A DNA stretch of 64,000 nt from Aeolococcus sp050734155 (GCA_050734155.1 JBOHUD010000064.1:124001-188000); one strand, 5' to 3'. Numbered from the stretch's first letter, positions 37,221 to 45,688 are shown. Notes: generated from the sequence alone by a model not told the origin. Made by a program: numbers and translations.

Positions 37221-38182
37221 GGCGCGGTCACGGCGGCGCGCGCGCTGGGCTCGGGGACTGCCTCGTACACCAGCGCCAGCAGGGCCATCTGCGCCCACAG
37301 CCGGTTCTCGGCCTGGTCGAACACCACCGACTGGGGGCCGTCGAGGACGGAGTCGGTGATCTCCTCGCCCCGATGGGCGGGCAGGCAGTGCATGACCCGC
37401 GCTCCCGAGGGGGCGAGCCCCAGCAACCTGTCGTTGACCTGGAGGTGGCCGAAGTCCTGGCGGCGGCGCTGCTGCTCCGCCTCCTGGCCCATGCTCGTCC
37501 ACACATCGGTGTAGACGATGTCGGCGTCGCGCAGGGCCGGAGCCGGGTCATGTCCGACGCTCCAGCCGGTGCCGTTGCTGCGCAGTCGCGCCGCGGCGGT
37601 GAGCACGGCCTCGGCCGGCTCGTACCCCGGCGGGCAGACGATGCGCAGGTCGACGCCGCAGATGGCCGCGGCGTAGAGCCACGATGCGCAGACGTTGTTG
37701 CCGTCGCCGATGTAGGCCACCCGCGCTCCCCCCAGCCGTCCGGTGGTCTCGAGCACGGTGAGGAGGTCGGCGAGGAGCTGGCAGGGATGCTCGGCGTCGG
37801 TCATGGCGCTGATCACCGGGCCCCTCACCGCAGCCGCGATGGCGACCAGGTCGCGCTGCGAGACGACGCGGGCGATGACCCCGTCGGCGTAGCGGTCGAG
37901 GATGCGGGCGATGTCCGTGGCCGTCTCGCGCTCACCGAGGCGGATCTCCTCGCCGAAGAGCGCGATGGGGTGGCCGCCGAGGCGGTTGATGGCCACCTCG
38001 AAGGAGACCCGCGTCCGGTTGCTGGGGCGCTGAAAGATGAGCGCCAGGTTGCGTCCCCGCAGCGGCGTGCCCAGGTCCGCTCCCCGCTTGGCTCGCCCGG
38101 CGAGGTCGAGAACGGTGGCGATCTCGTCCCGACCGAGATCGGCGATGCTGAGCAGGTCGCGACCGAGGAGCGCAGGGGACAT
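37217..38182 (-). CDS. argF: Ornithine carbamoyltransferase
   Basis: Forms citrulline from ornithine and carbamoyl phosphate. Visible: carbamoyl-phosphate motif SNRTR (usually STRTR), HPCQ in EHPCQLLADL, the ornithine SMG loop in VWTSMGQEAE, and HCLP in VMHCLPAHRGEEI. The ATG at 38182 begins MSPALLGRDLLSIADLG, the normal start. TATACT lies 12 nt upstream with no Shine-Dalgarno. No other arginine gene is adjacent. Confidence 0.93.
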   Translation of the reverse strand: MSPALLGRDLLSIADLGRDEIATVLDLAGRAKRGADLGTPLRGRNLALIFQRPSNRTRVSFEVAINRLGGHPIALFGEEIRLGERETATDIARILDRYADGVIARVVSQRDLVAIAAAVRGPVISAMTDAEHPCQLLADLLTVLETTGRLGGARVAYIGDGNNVCASWLYAAAICGVDLRIVCPPGYEPAEAVLTAAARLRSNGTGWSVGHDPAPALRDADIVYTDVWTSMGQEAEQQRRRQDFGHLQVNDRLLGLAPSGARVMHCLPAHRGEEITDSVLDGPQSVVFDQAENRLWAQMALLALVYEAVPEPSARAAVTAP

Positions 38183-38194
38183 GGGGCAAAAACC

Positions 38195-38200
38195 AGTATA
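38195..38200 (-). promoter_or_regulatory. -10 hexamer for argF-cdaA-ybbR
   Basis: TATACT is 5 of 6 to the consensus and 12 nt from the argF ATG, so the leader would be about 5 nt. No ribosome site is present and no strong -35 was found. Confidence 0.4.
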
Positions 38201-38262
38201 TGAGCGCAACCAGAATGCGCCTGAACTCAGCGACACGGGATGCGCGTCCGTTCCCTGCCCGC

Positions 38263-38268
38263 TAGGGT
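38263..38268 (+). promoter_or_regulatory. -10-like hexamer for the GT9 gene, leaderless geometry
   Basis: TAGGGT ends 7 nt before GTG 38276, with no ribosome site. The argF promoter lies back to back with it in the divergent gap. Confidence 0.3.
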
Positions 38269-38275
38269 TGGCACC

Positions 38276-39253
38276 GTGAACATCGTCGTCGTCGTCGCCG
38301 GCGGGCTCACCGAGATGCTACAGGCTGCACCGCTCATCGCGGCCCTGCCCAGCGTCACCGGTGAGCCCCTGCTCGTGGTCGGGTCCAGCCGGGCTGCCGA
38401 GCTGTCCCCGGGCCTGAGCGGTGCCCACGAGTTCATCTCCGTCCCCGGGCTCGGCTCACGACCGGGGATGCTCAGCCTGGTCCGTCTGTGGTCGGAGTTG
38501 CGCGGGCGCCGCCTGGATGCTGCGGTGATCTGCAGCGAACGGGCGGCGGTGCGCGCGGCCGTGTACGAGGCCGGGGTGCCGCGCCGGATCGGCTGCGCGG
38601 GCGGGCTCAGCGATCGCCTGCTCACCGACCGCGTGCCCCGCGCGCCGGATGGCAACCGCGCTCGCTCCTGGCTGGCACTCGCCGGTCCGTTCCAGGCGCT
38701 CGCCGAGGCGACCGGCCGCGAGTTCCTGCCCAGCGAGGAGGCCACCAGGTCGGCGGAGCAGCTGCTCCTCAGCAACGGGGCCGGCGACGGACGCCTGCTG
38801 GTGGCGATCGCTCCCGGTCAGGGCTTCGCCCACCCCGAGGTGCCCGCCTGGGGAGCGGAGCGCTTCGCCCACCTCGCCAACCGCCTGGCCACGCGCCATG
38901 GGGCCGGGGTCATCCTGATCGGTGACGAGCGCGACCGTGTCGCCGTGGAGGCGATGCGTCTCGACCTGGCGGCGGACCCGGTGGACCTCTGCGGCGAGCT
39001 CGACCTCGGCACGGTCGCCGCGGTGATGGCGCGCTGCGACCTGGTGATCGGCACCGACACCCCGCTCCTCCATCTCGCCGCTGCCGTGGGCACCGCCTCG
39101 GTGGGGCTGTTCGGCCCCTCCAGCGGCCGCGCCCGGGCACCGGCCGGGGGCGAGCACCGCGTGGTGCAGGCGCTGCCCAACGGTCGGGGGCCCGCCAGCC
39201 TCGAGCGCATCCGCGTCGACGACGTCCTCGCCGGCATCGAGAGCGTGCTCTAG
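38276..39253 (+). CDS. Glycosyltransferase family 9 (heptosyltransferase-like)
   Basis: A two-domain GT-B enzyme. The C-terminal domain has IAPGQGFAHPEVPAWGAERF and the nucleotide-sugar motif IGTDTPLLHLAAAVGTASVGLFGPSS. GT9 enzymes transfer heptoses or related sugars to lipid carriers or surface glycans; this window has no other LPS-type gene, so the acceptor is unknown. The GTG at 38276 gives MNIVVVVAGG, the usual N-terminus; an in-frame ATG at 38240 is less likely. 325 residues. Confidence 0.85.
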   Translation: MNIVVVVAGGLTEMLQAAPLIAALPSVTGEPLLVVGSSRAAELSPGLSGAHEFISVPGLGSRPGMLSLVRLWSELRGRRLDAAVICSERAAVRAAVYEAGVPRRIGCAGGLSDRLLTDRVPRAPDGNRARSWLALAGPFQALAEATGREFLPSEEATRSAEQLLLSNGAGDGRLLVAIAPGQGFAHPEVPAWGAERFAHLANRLATRHGAGVILIGDERDRVAVEAMRLDLAADPVDLCGELDLGTVAAVMARCDLVIGTDTPLLHLAAAVGTASVGLFGPSSGRARAPAGGEHRVVQALPNGRGPASLERIRVDDVLAGIESVL

Positions 39254-39307
39254 CCAGAGGAGGCGCGCGACTGTCGCAAACGCGGCGGCGGTCATGATGG
39301 CGCCCGC

Positions 39308-39953
39308 ATGCTCCCCCGACCACGCGCGCGCCGCGTTCTCCAGCTCTTCGCCGGGCTCGTGCTCTACGGGGTCAGCGACGGCATGCTGCTGCTCGGCGGC
39401 CTCGGCGTCGACCCCTGGGACGTGCTGCACCAGGGGCTCTCACGACGAACCGGGATCGCCGTGGGCACCTGGGCGATCGTGGTCGGCGTGGTGGTGCTGC
39501 TCCTCTGGATTCCGCTGCGACAGCGCCCCGGGCTGGGCACGCTGGCCAACGCCATGGTCATCGGCGTGGTCATCAACGTGGTGCTGGCGGTGGCTCCCAC
39601 CCCGCGCGGAGTGCCCCTCCAGCTGGTGGTAATGCTCGGCGGCGTCGGCCTCAACGGGCTCGCCACCGGCGCGTACATCGGGGCCGGTCTCGGTCCGGGC
39701 CCGCGCGACGGGTTGATGACCGGGCTCGCATCGCGCGGCCACTCGCTGCCTGGTGCGCACCAGCATCGAGCTGAGCGTGCTGGTCGGCGGATGGCTCCTC
39801 GGCGGCACGGTCGGCCTGGGCACGGTGGTCTACGCGCTCGCGATCGGTCCCCTGGCGCAGATCTTCGTGCCCATGCTGGCGGTCGATCGCGCACAGAGAC
39901 CGTCGCGGCCAGCGCCGCGATCGCTCATCGAGGGCACCCCGCGGGCCAACTGA
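39308..39953 (+). pseudogene. YczE/YitT-like membrane protein, frameshifted
   Basis: Helices LFAGLVLYGVSDGMLLLGG, GTWAIVVGVVVLLLWI, and LVVMLGGVGLNGLATGAYIGAG match the YczE family, including GVDPWDVLHQGLS. After GLMTGLASRGHSL (39748) the frame breaks. The next base set restores the family sequence in another frame (LVRTSIELSVLVGGWLLGG, then VVYALAIGPLAQIFVPML). Adding two bases at 39748-39750 would give SLRLVRTSIEL, the expected sequence. So two bases are missing, through mutation or sequencing error. If intact it would be about 215 residues with 5 helices. Function of the family is unknown. Confidence 0.75.
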
Positions 39954-39981
39954 CACCAGGGCGTCAGCCCGGGCGCCGCGG

Positions 39982-40010
39982 GCGTCCCGGCAGCCTAGGT
40001 CTAGGGACGC
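39982..40010. terminator. Hairpin between convergent genes
   Basis: GCGTCCC (39982-39988) and GGGACGC (40004-40010) form a 7-bp stem with a 15-nt loop just past the YczE-like gene and over the end of the small ORF on the other strand. There is no T tract. Confidence 0.3.
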
Positions 40011-40192
40011 GGGCCGGGATGCGGGGATCGCTGTGCCCACCAGCGCGGCCTGCGCTCGCGGATCGGAGCCTTCTGCGGGACGGCCTCAGGTTCCCCCTCG
40101 CCGAACAACCAGGAGAGCCGCCGCACCTCGCCCGGCGCCCTCTCCCACTCGATCCCCTCGAGGAGGTCGCCGTCTGCGCGTCTGCGTCTCAT
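40001..40192 (-). CDS. Small hypothetical protein (63 aa)
   Basis: Encodes an Arg/Glu/Trp-rich protein (for example LLEGIEWERAPGEVRR and WLFGEG). It has GC-biased third positions like its neighbours and an AAGGGA about 9 nt before the ATG. No family recognised. Upstream lie a -10-like box and an inverted repeat (see 40258-40278). It could also be chance coding; conservation in related genomes would decide. Confidence 0.45.
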   Translation of the reverse strand: MRRRRADGDLLEGIEWERAPGEVRRLSWLFGEGEPEAVPQKAPIRERRPRWWAQRSPHPGPRP

Positions 40193-40349
40193 GCGTGGAT
40201 TCCCTTCACGCGCCTGGTTGGGTCAACGTGGCATGCGTTGCTGCGTTGCCGTGATGCGTCGAGTTCACCTCGACTGTACCGTCGGCACCACGCCACTCGG
40301 TCACGGCCCGGCTACCCAACGCAACGGCGCCATGACAAGCGGACGCTGA
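40193..40349. other. Intergenic region upstream of the small ORF
   Basis: Together with the small ORF this fills the 396-bp space between the YczE-like gene and the dehydrogenase. It holds the inverted repeat and -10-like box listed separately; no other gene or RNA structure was seen. Confidence 0.5.
40258..40278 (-). promoter_or_regulatory. Inverted repeat abutting a -10-like box
   Basis: A perfect 6-bp inverted repeat, GTCGAG-ttcac-CTCGAC (40258-40274), overlaps by two bases a minus-strand TACAGT (40273-40278). The repeat would cover the transcript start of a message reading into the small ORF at 40192, which is the position of a repressor site. No matching regulator is known from the window. 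Confidence 0.4.
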
Positions 40350-41267
40350 TCAGTAGCCGCCCCTGACGATGTTGAGCAGCGTCTCGCCGGCGACGTACCG
40401 GCGCACCTGCGCTCCTGCGAAGCGCCAGGCGCGTTCGTACACCCGCTCCACTGCGCCGCCGATGTGGGGCGTGATCAGGGTGCCCGGTGCCGACCACAGG
40501 GCGTGACCGTCGGGGAGCGGCTCGGGATCGGTGACATCGAGGGCGCAGCGGACGTGCCCAGTGCGCAGCGCAGCCAGGAGAGCTTGTGTGTCGACGATCG
40601 CACCGCGCGCCGCGTTGACCAGCAGCGCGCCATCGTGCATCGCCGCCAGGAAACCGGCATCGACCATACCGTGTGTCTCGGCAGTGAGCGGCAGGAGGAT
40701 GACCACGACGTCGGCGTCGCCGAGAAGGTTGGGGACATCATCGATGCCGTGCACGGCCTCACGGGCGCGGCGGGCCACCCGGACGACGCGGACCCCGAAG
40801 GGCTCGAGGCGCCGCTCCAGCGCGCGGCCGATCGATCCGTGGCCCAGGATCAGCACTGTCGTCCCCTCCAGGTCGGCGCCGCCCACGAACTGCCAGGCCG
40901 CGTTGCCCTGGGACACCACGCACTCCGGAAGATGCCGTCGCATCGCCAGCATCACCATCACGACCCATTCCGCCACGGAGGCGTCGTGCACGCCCGAGCC
41001 GTCGCAGAGGATGACGTCCGATGGGAGGTGATCGACCAGCGTGTCCACACCCGCACTGAGTGTCTGCACCACGCGCAGGTCGCGGAGCTGGGGAAGGATC
41101 TCGATGGTGCGCGCGGCATCGAAGCCGGCGATGAGGATGTCGGCGTGCTGCGGCGCATCGTCGATGTCACCGGCAGCCGGGACCCTGCGGACATCGACGT
41201 CCTCGGGGAGGAAGCGGCGGTACCGCGACGGCAGGGGCGCGGAGGTCCAGACGGTGGCAGCGGGCAC
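40350..41267 (-). CDS. D-isomer-specific 2-hydroxyacid dehydrogenase
   Basis: NAD-binding motif LGHGSIGRALERRLEP; catalytic Arg in NAARGAIVD, Glu in VTDPEPLP, and His in LITPHIGGAVER. At 305 residues it has the standard two-domain architecture. It would oxidise or reduce a 2-hydroxy/2-keto acid pair; the exact substrate is unknown. The GTG start at 41267 is the only one giving the full N-terminal domain. Confidence 0.9.
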   Translation of the reverse strand: MPAATVWTSAPLPSRYRRFLPEDVDVRRVPAAGDIDDAPQHADILIAGFDAARTIEILPQLRDLRVVQTLSAGVDTLVDHLPSDVILCDGSGVHDASVAEWVVMVMLAMRRHLPECVVSQGNAAWQFVGGADLEGTTVLILGHGSIGRALERRLEPFGVRVVRVARRAREAVHGIDDVPNLLGDADVVVILLPLTAETHGMVDAGFLAAMHDGALLVNAARGAIVDTQALLAALRTGHVRCALDVTDPEPLPDGHALWSAPGTLITPHIGGAVERVYERAWRFAGAQVRRYVAGETLLNIVRGGY

Positions 41268-41358
41268 CCGCAGAGACTAACCGGACCGGGCGCCACCCAG
41301 GCCGGCATCGACCTGGACCCACTAATGTGCGGGCTGAACTTCAAGGAGGACAGGTGAC

Positions 41359-41766
41359 ATGGACATGAAACTCGAGCTGGTGCCAGTCCCGGTGTCTGAT
41401 GTCGACCGCGCCAAGGCCTTCTACTCCGAGAAGGTCGGCTTCCGGCTGGACACGGACCAGCAGTTGAACGAGGCAATACGTTTCGTTCAGCTGACGCCTC
41501 CGGGATCAGCCTGCTCGATTGCCCTGGGCGAGGGCATCACCCAGCAGCAGCCGGGTTCCCTCGACGGCCTGCTGCTGGTGGTGAAGGACATCCGGGCCAC
41601 GCATGCCGAGCTGACCCGGCGCGGTGTCCAGGTCAGTGAGCCCGCGATGCAACCGTGGGGCGCGACCCATGCCGACTTCAGTGACCCGGACGGCAATCGC
41701 TGGACGCTGCAACAGCCGGCGGTGCGCGATGCCCAGGGTGGACCAGAGCCGCTCCCCGGCCTGTGA
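41359..41766 (+). CDS. VOC-superfamily (glyoxalase/bleomycin-resistance-like) protein
   Basis: A 135-residue paired beta-alpha-beta-beta-beta protein: LVPVPVSDVDRAKAFYSEKVGF, then HAELTRRGVQV and DFSDPDGNRWTL. Members are metal enzymes or binding proteins. The usual first metal-ligand His at the N-terminal strand is absent (Val-Pro-Val instead), so it may bind a ligand without glyoxalase activity. A strong AAGGAGGA 8 nt upstream sets the ATG. It appears to be a single-gene unit. Confidence 0.88.
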   Translation: MDMKLELVPVPVSDVDRAKAFYSEKVGFRLDTDQQLNEAIRFVQLTPPGSACSIALGEGITQQQPGSLDGLLLVVKDIRATHAELTRRGVQVSEPAMQPWGATHADFSDPDGNRWTLQQPAVRDAQGGPEPLPGL

Positions 41767-41787
41767 GGGCGGCGGCCGACCGTAGCC

Positions 41788-42141
41788 TCAGCGGATGAAG
41801 ACGAGGCCCAGGTAGAGAAGGCCGATCGCCAGGGCGACCGAGCCGCAGACGATGCCGGTTATGGCCATGCCCTTTGCGGGCATGCCCGTCATCCGGTTGG
41901 CACGCTGCAGGCCCACGCCGCTGAGCGAGACGGCGATGACGCCGAGGATGACCCCGATGAACGGAAGCCAGAACAGTGCGATGCCGACGATGCCGGTGAC
42001 GCCGCCGGCGGTACCGATCCCATTGCCTGCGGCGGAGATCATGGAGGACGGCGGCGGCTGCGGGGCGTACGACAGTTGAGGAGAGGGTGGCGGCGGCGGC
42101 GGCGGCACGCCTGCGCCTCCGGCTGGAATCTGCGACATCAT
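41788..42141 (-). CDS. DUF4190-type small membrane protein
   Basis: 117 residues: a Pro/Gln-rich N-terminal tail (with a run of seven Pro), then two membrane helices (GIVGIALFWLPFIGVILGVIAV and GIVCGSVALAIGLLYLGLVFI). The helices and MAITGIVCGSVAL match DUF4190 proteins of actinobacteria. Function unknown. GGGGAG lies just upstream of two adjacent ATG codons; the second is also possible. Confidence 0.8.
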   Translation of the reverse strand: MMSQIPAGGAGVPPPPPPPSPQLSYAPQPPPSSMISAAGNGIGTAGGVTGIVGIALFWLPFIGVILGVIAVSLSGVGLQRANRMTGMPAKGMAITGIVCGSVALAIGLLYLGLVFIR

Positions 42142-42211
42142 CGGCTCCCCACTTGCGCTGAGGCCCGCAGCGATGGGTGCACCGTACTCCGCCCCGAGTG
42201 GCCTGGCAAGC

Positions 42212-43180
42212 TCACCGTATGTACATGAAGTTGCGTTTCAGCACGTCCAGGTTGTCCACGGCGAGGGCGGTGCCGCGCACCGTGCAGGCGTCGGGTTCGC
42301 TGGCCACCCTCGCGGAGGAGCCGGCCAGAGCCGCGACGTGACGCTCGAGCCCCTCCAGGCGGGCGCCCCCGCCGGTGAGGATCAGCCCGCCTCCCCTGAG
42401 GTCACGGCGCAGGCTGGGAGGCGTGTCGGCGAGCACCGCTAACAGGGCGTCATCGAGAGGCCGGAGGTGCTCACCGACGAGGCTGGTCAGCTCGTGCGAG
42501 GAGAGCAGCACCCCGCCGATCTCTCCGGTGCGCTCCTCGTGCGACGCCGCCACCAGCAGGCGCGCCGCCGACTGCAGCTCGGCGTGGCCGAGAGCGACCC
42601 CGTGCACCGAATGCACGTGGGCAGCGAGTCGATCGAACATGTCGTCAGAGCCGGTGGACAGCGATCGGCTGGCCACCGTGCCCTCGAGTGAGAGGACGGC
42701 GATGTCCGTCTTGCCGGCGCCGATGTCCATGACCAGATGGGGACGCGGTGAGGTGACGGCCACGCCCGCTCCCATGGCGGCGGCGATGGCCGCGTCGATC
42801 AGGTAGACGGTGCGGGAGCCGGCCCGTGCGGCGGCCTCGAGCACCGCGCGGCGGTCGTCGCCGCTCATCCCGGAGCGGACGGCGATGACCACGTCCGGCT
42901 TGAAGATGCGCTGCCTGCCCACGGCACGGTTGAGAGCGTGGTGCACCATGGCGGCGAGCGCGCGCCGATCGGCGATGTCGCCACCGCGCAGGGGGCGGCG
43001 GAGCTCGAGGCTGGGGTCCTCGGCGGCGGCCTGGAGCGCGGCTGCGCCGAACATGCTCATGGCCGGCTCACCCGCCCGGATGGCCACCACCGACGGCTCG
43101 GCGACCAGGGTTGCCTCGCCGCGGGTGATGACCCTGATGGTGGCCGTGCCCAGGTCCACGCCGAGCTTCTTGCCGAGCAA
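42212..43180 (-). CDS. MreB-like actin-family protein
   Basis: An actin-fold ATPase: phosphate-1 LGVDLGTATIRV, phosphate-2 MDIGAGKTDIAVLSLEG (standard MreB has GGGTTD), and adenosine motif LILTGGGARLEGLERHV. MreB guides rod-shape wall synthesis, but no mreC, mreD, rodA or pbp2 is adjacent. The Gly-to-Ala and Lys changes in phosphate-2 set it apart from canonical MreB. It follows murA closely. The start is uncertain: TTG 43180 is used; GTG 43159 is possible. Confidence 0.82.
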   Translation of the reverse strand: MLGKKLGVDLGTATIRVITRGEATLVAEPSVVAIRAGEPAMSMFGAAALQAAAEDPSLELRRPLRGGDIADRRALAAMVHHALNRAVGRQRIFKPDVVIAVRSGMSGDDRRAVLEAAARAGSRTVYLIDAAIAAAMGAGVAVTSPRPHLVMDIGAGKTDIAVLSLEGTVASRSLSTGSDDMFDRLAAHVHSVHGVALGHAELQSAARLLVAASHEERTGEIGGVLLSSHELTSLVGEHLRPLDDALLAVLADTPPSLRRDLRGGGLILTGGGARLEGLERHVAALAGSSARVASEPDACTVRGTALAVDNLDVLKRNFMYIR

Positions 43181-43190
43181 CGCCGAGGCC

Positions 43191-44498
43191 TCAGTCCCCG
43201 ACCACGCCGCTGAGGTCGCGCACCGCCGGCTCAGTTCCTCCCTCGATGGAGATCCGCTGCACATCGGCGCCGAGGCCGCGCAGCTTCTCATCGAGTGACT
43301 CGTAGCCGCGATCGAGGTGATAGACCGAGTCGAGATCGCTGGTGCCCTGTGCGCAGAGCGCCGCGATGACCAGCGCGGCGCCGGAGCGGATGTCCGGGAT
43401 GGTGGCGCGGGTGGCGTGCAGCGCGACCGGCCCCTCGATGATCGCGCTGCGTCCCTCCACGCCGATCCTGGCCCCGAAATCGAGAAGGGCCGGCAGGTGA
43501 CGGAACCTGTTCTCGTACAGCGCCTCGCTGACGATGCTGACGCCCGTCGCCTGGGTCATGAGCGCGCAGTACTGTGGCTGCAGGTCGGTGGCGAAGCCCG
43601 GGTGCGGCCAGGTGGTGACGTCGACGGCGTGGAGCGGCGCGCCGCGCACGCGCACCTCGCTGGCGCCCTCGATCACCTCGGCGCCGGCGCTGCGCAGCTT
43701 GTTGATCAACCAGCGCACGTCGCTGGGACGCATCCTGTCGATCGTCACCTCCCCACCCGTGGCCGCCGCCGCCACCATGTAGGTCCCGGCCTCGATGTAA
43801 TCGGTGGTGACGCTGTGGGTGGTGCCGTGCAGGAGACCGCTCTGGCCCTCGATGACGATCAGCTCGCTGCCGGCGCCGGCGATGTGCGCCCCCATGCCCA
43901 CCAGGCAGCGCACCAGGTCGAACACGTGCGGCTCGCGGGCGGCGTTGGAGATGACGGTGATGCCGTCGGCGAGCACCGCCGCCATGATCAGGTTCTCCGT
44001 CCCGGTGACGGTGGGGATGTCGAGGTCGATGCGCGCCCCGCTCAGCCGGCGCGCCTGCGCGGCGTACATGTCGGCACGCTCCTCCACCGCCGCACCCATG
44101 AGGCGCAGACCTTCGAGGTGCTGCTCGACGCGGCGCATCCCGATGTCGTCGCCGCCCGGCTTGGCGATGGCGGCCTCGCCGGTGCGGGCGATCAGAGCTC
44201 CCAGGAGAAGGAACGAGCCCCGCATCCGGCGGGTGAGGTCGGCCCCCACCTCGACCGAGCGCACCGCCCCGGCATGGAGGCGCCACGACGAGGGCGAGAG
44301 ACGATCGACGGTCACGCCCAGGTGGCGCAGCATGGCGGCCATCGCCTCGATGTCCTCGATGTCGGGCACGTTGCGCAGCTCGAGAGGCTCATCGGTGAGC
44401 AGGGCGGCGGCCATCACCGGGAGGGCGGCGTTCTTGCTCCCCGAGATCGAGACGGTGCCGTGCAGGGGTCGCGGCCCGGAGATGCGCAGGAGGTCCAT
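43191..44498 (-). CDS. murA: UDP-N-acetylglucosamine 1-carboxyvinyltransferase, Cys-to-Asp variant
   Basis: First committed step of peptidoglycan synthesis. The N-terminal SGSKNAALPVMAAALL carries the catalytic Lys and Asn. In the active-site loop the usual GGC-x-IG is GGDDIG, so the Cys that fosfomycin alkylates is Asp117. C-terminal EPSP-synthase-like repeats are intact. At 435 residues it is normal. The ATG at 44498 has no Shine-Dalgarno; TACGTT (44509-44514) is 10 nt upstream. Followed by the MreB-like gene 10 bp on. Confidence 0.94.
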   Translation of the reverse strand: MDLLRISGPRPLHGTVSISGSKNAALPVMAAALLTDEPLELRNVPDIEDIEAMAAMLRHLGVTVDRLSPSSWRLHAGAVRSVEVGADLTRRMRGSFLLLGALIARTGEAAIAKPGGDDIGMRRVEQHLEGLRLMGAAVEERADMYAAQARRLSGARIDLDIPTVTGTENLIMAAVLADGITVISNAAREPHVFDLVRCLVGMGAHIAGAGSELIVIEGQSGLLHGTTHSVTTDYIEAGTYMVAAAATGGEVTIDRMRPSDVRWLINKLRSAGAEVIEGASEVRVRGAPLHAVDVTTWPHPGFATDLQPQYCALMTQATGVSIVSEALYENRFRHLPALLDFGARIGVEGRSAIIEGPVALHATRATIPDIRSGAALVIAALCAQGTSDLDSVYHLDRGYESLDEKLRGLGADVQRISIEGGTEPAVRDLSGVVGD

Positions 44499-44611
44499 CA
44501 GCGCGGTAAACGTATCCCACAGGGGGTCGGATGTGCGGGCGCCGGGGCACATCTGAGCGCCGATCGGCGACACTGACACGACTGATCGTCAGGAATCGGA
44601 GAGACCCCGCC

Positions 44612-45688
44612 ATGGCCACCGCGACCGCAACCTCCCTGGGCCGGATCGAGAGCCTGCTCGGCAGCGAGGCAAGCGCCCTGCTCGAGCACCGCTGCGAGAC
44701 CGTGCCCACCCGGCTGCTCCATCTTCCCGGGCCGGACTTCGTCGACCGGGTGGTGGCGGCGAGCGATCGCAGCGTCCGCGTGCTGCGCAGCCTGGAGACG
44801 CTCTTCGACCACGGCCGCCTGGCCGGGACCGGGTACCTCTCGATCCTCCCCGTCGACCAGGGCATCGAGCACTCGGCGGGCGCCTCATTCGCGGCCAACC
44901 CCGCCTATTTCGATGGCGAGCGGATCGTCGAGCTGGCCGTCGAGGGGGGCTGCAACGCGGTCGCGTCCACCGTCGGCGTGCTGGGCTCGGTGGCGCGGCG
45001 CTGGGCGCATCGCATCCCGTTCATCGCCAAGCTCAACCACAACGAGCTGCTCACCTATCCCAACCGCTTCGACCAGGTGATGTTCGGCAACGTGCAGCAG
45101 GCGTGGGAGATGGGCGCGGTGGCGGTCGGGGCCACCATCTACTTCGGCTCGGAGGAGGGGATGCGCCAGCTCCGGGAGGTCACCGAGGCGTTCCAGGAAG
45201 CGCACGAGCTGGGCATGGCGACCGTGCTCTGGTGCTACCTGCGCAACAACGCCTTCAAGAAGGACGGCGTCGACTACCACACCGCCGCCGACCTCACCGG
45301 CCAGGCCAACCACCTCGGCGTGACCATCCAGGCGGACATCATCAAGCAGAAGCTGCCCACCAACAATGGTGGGTTCACCGCGCTCGACTTCGGCAAGACC
45401 GCCGCGGCGGTGTACGACAGGCTGAGCAGCGACAACCCCATCGACCTGACCCGCTACCAGCTGCTCAACTGCTACTCGGGACGATCGCCGCTCATCAACA
45501 GCGGCGGCGAGTCCAGGGGCGCCGGCGATCTCGCCGAGGCGGTGCGCACCGCGGTCATCAACAAGCGCGCCGGCGGGGCGGGGCTGATCACCGGGCGCAA
45601 GGCCTTCCAGCGTCCCACCGCGGAGGGGATCGAGCTGCTCAACGCGGTGCAGGACGTGTACCTGCACGACGGGGTGACCGTGGCATGA
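44612..45688 (+). CDS. Fructose-bisphosphate aldolase class I (DhnA/FbaB family)
   Basis: Cleaves or forms fructose 1,6-bisphosphate through a Schiff base. Visible: LPVDQGIEHSAG, FIAKLNHNELLT, GATIYFGSEE, and GGAGLITGRKAFQRP, which holds the likely Schiff-base Lys. It is the archaeal/bacterial DhnA type, not the class II metal enzyme. The ATG at 44612 gives 358 residues, normal for the family, with GGAG about 11 nt upstream. Its stop overlaps the next gene (ATGA). Confidence 0.9.
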   Translation: MATATATSLGRIESLLGSEASALLEHRCETVPTRLLHLPGPDFVDRVVAASDRSVRVLRSLETLFDHGRLAGTGYLSILPVDQGIEHSAGASFAANPAYFDGERIVELAVEGGCNAVASTVGVLGSVARRWAHRIPFIAKLNHNELLTYPNRFDQVMFGNVQQAWEMGAVAVGATIYFGSEEGMRQLREVTEAFQEAHELGMATVLWCYLRNNAFKKDGVDYHTAADLTGQANHLGVTIQADIIKQKLPTNNGGFTALDFGKTAAAVYDRLSSDNPIDLTRYQLLNCYSGRSPLINSGGESRGAGDLAEAVRTAVINKRAGGAGLITGRKAFQRPTAEGIELLNAVQDVYLHDGVTVA

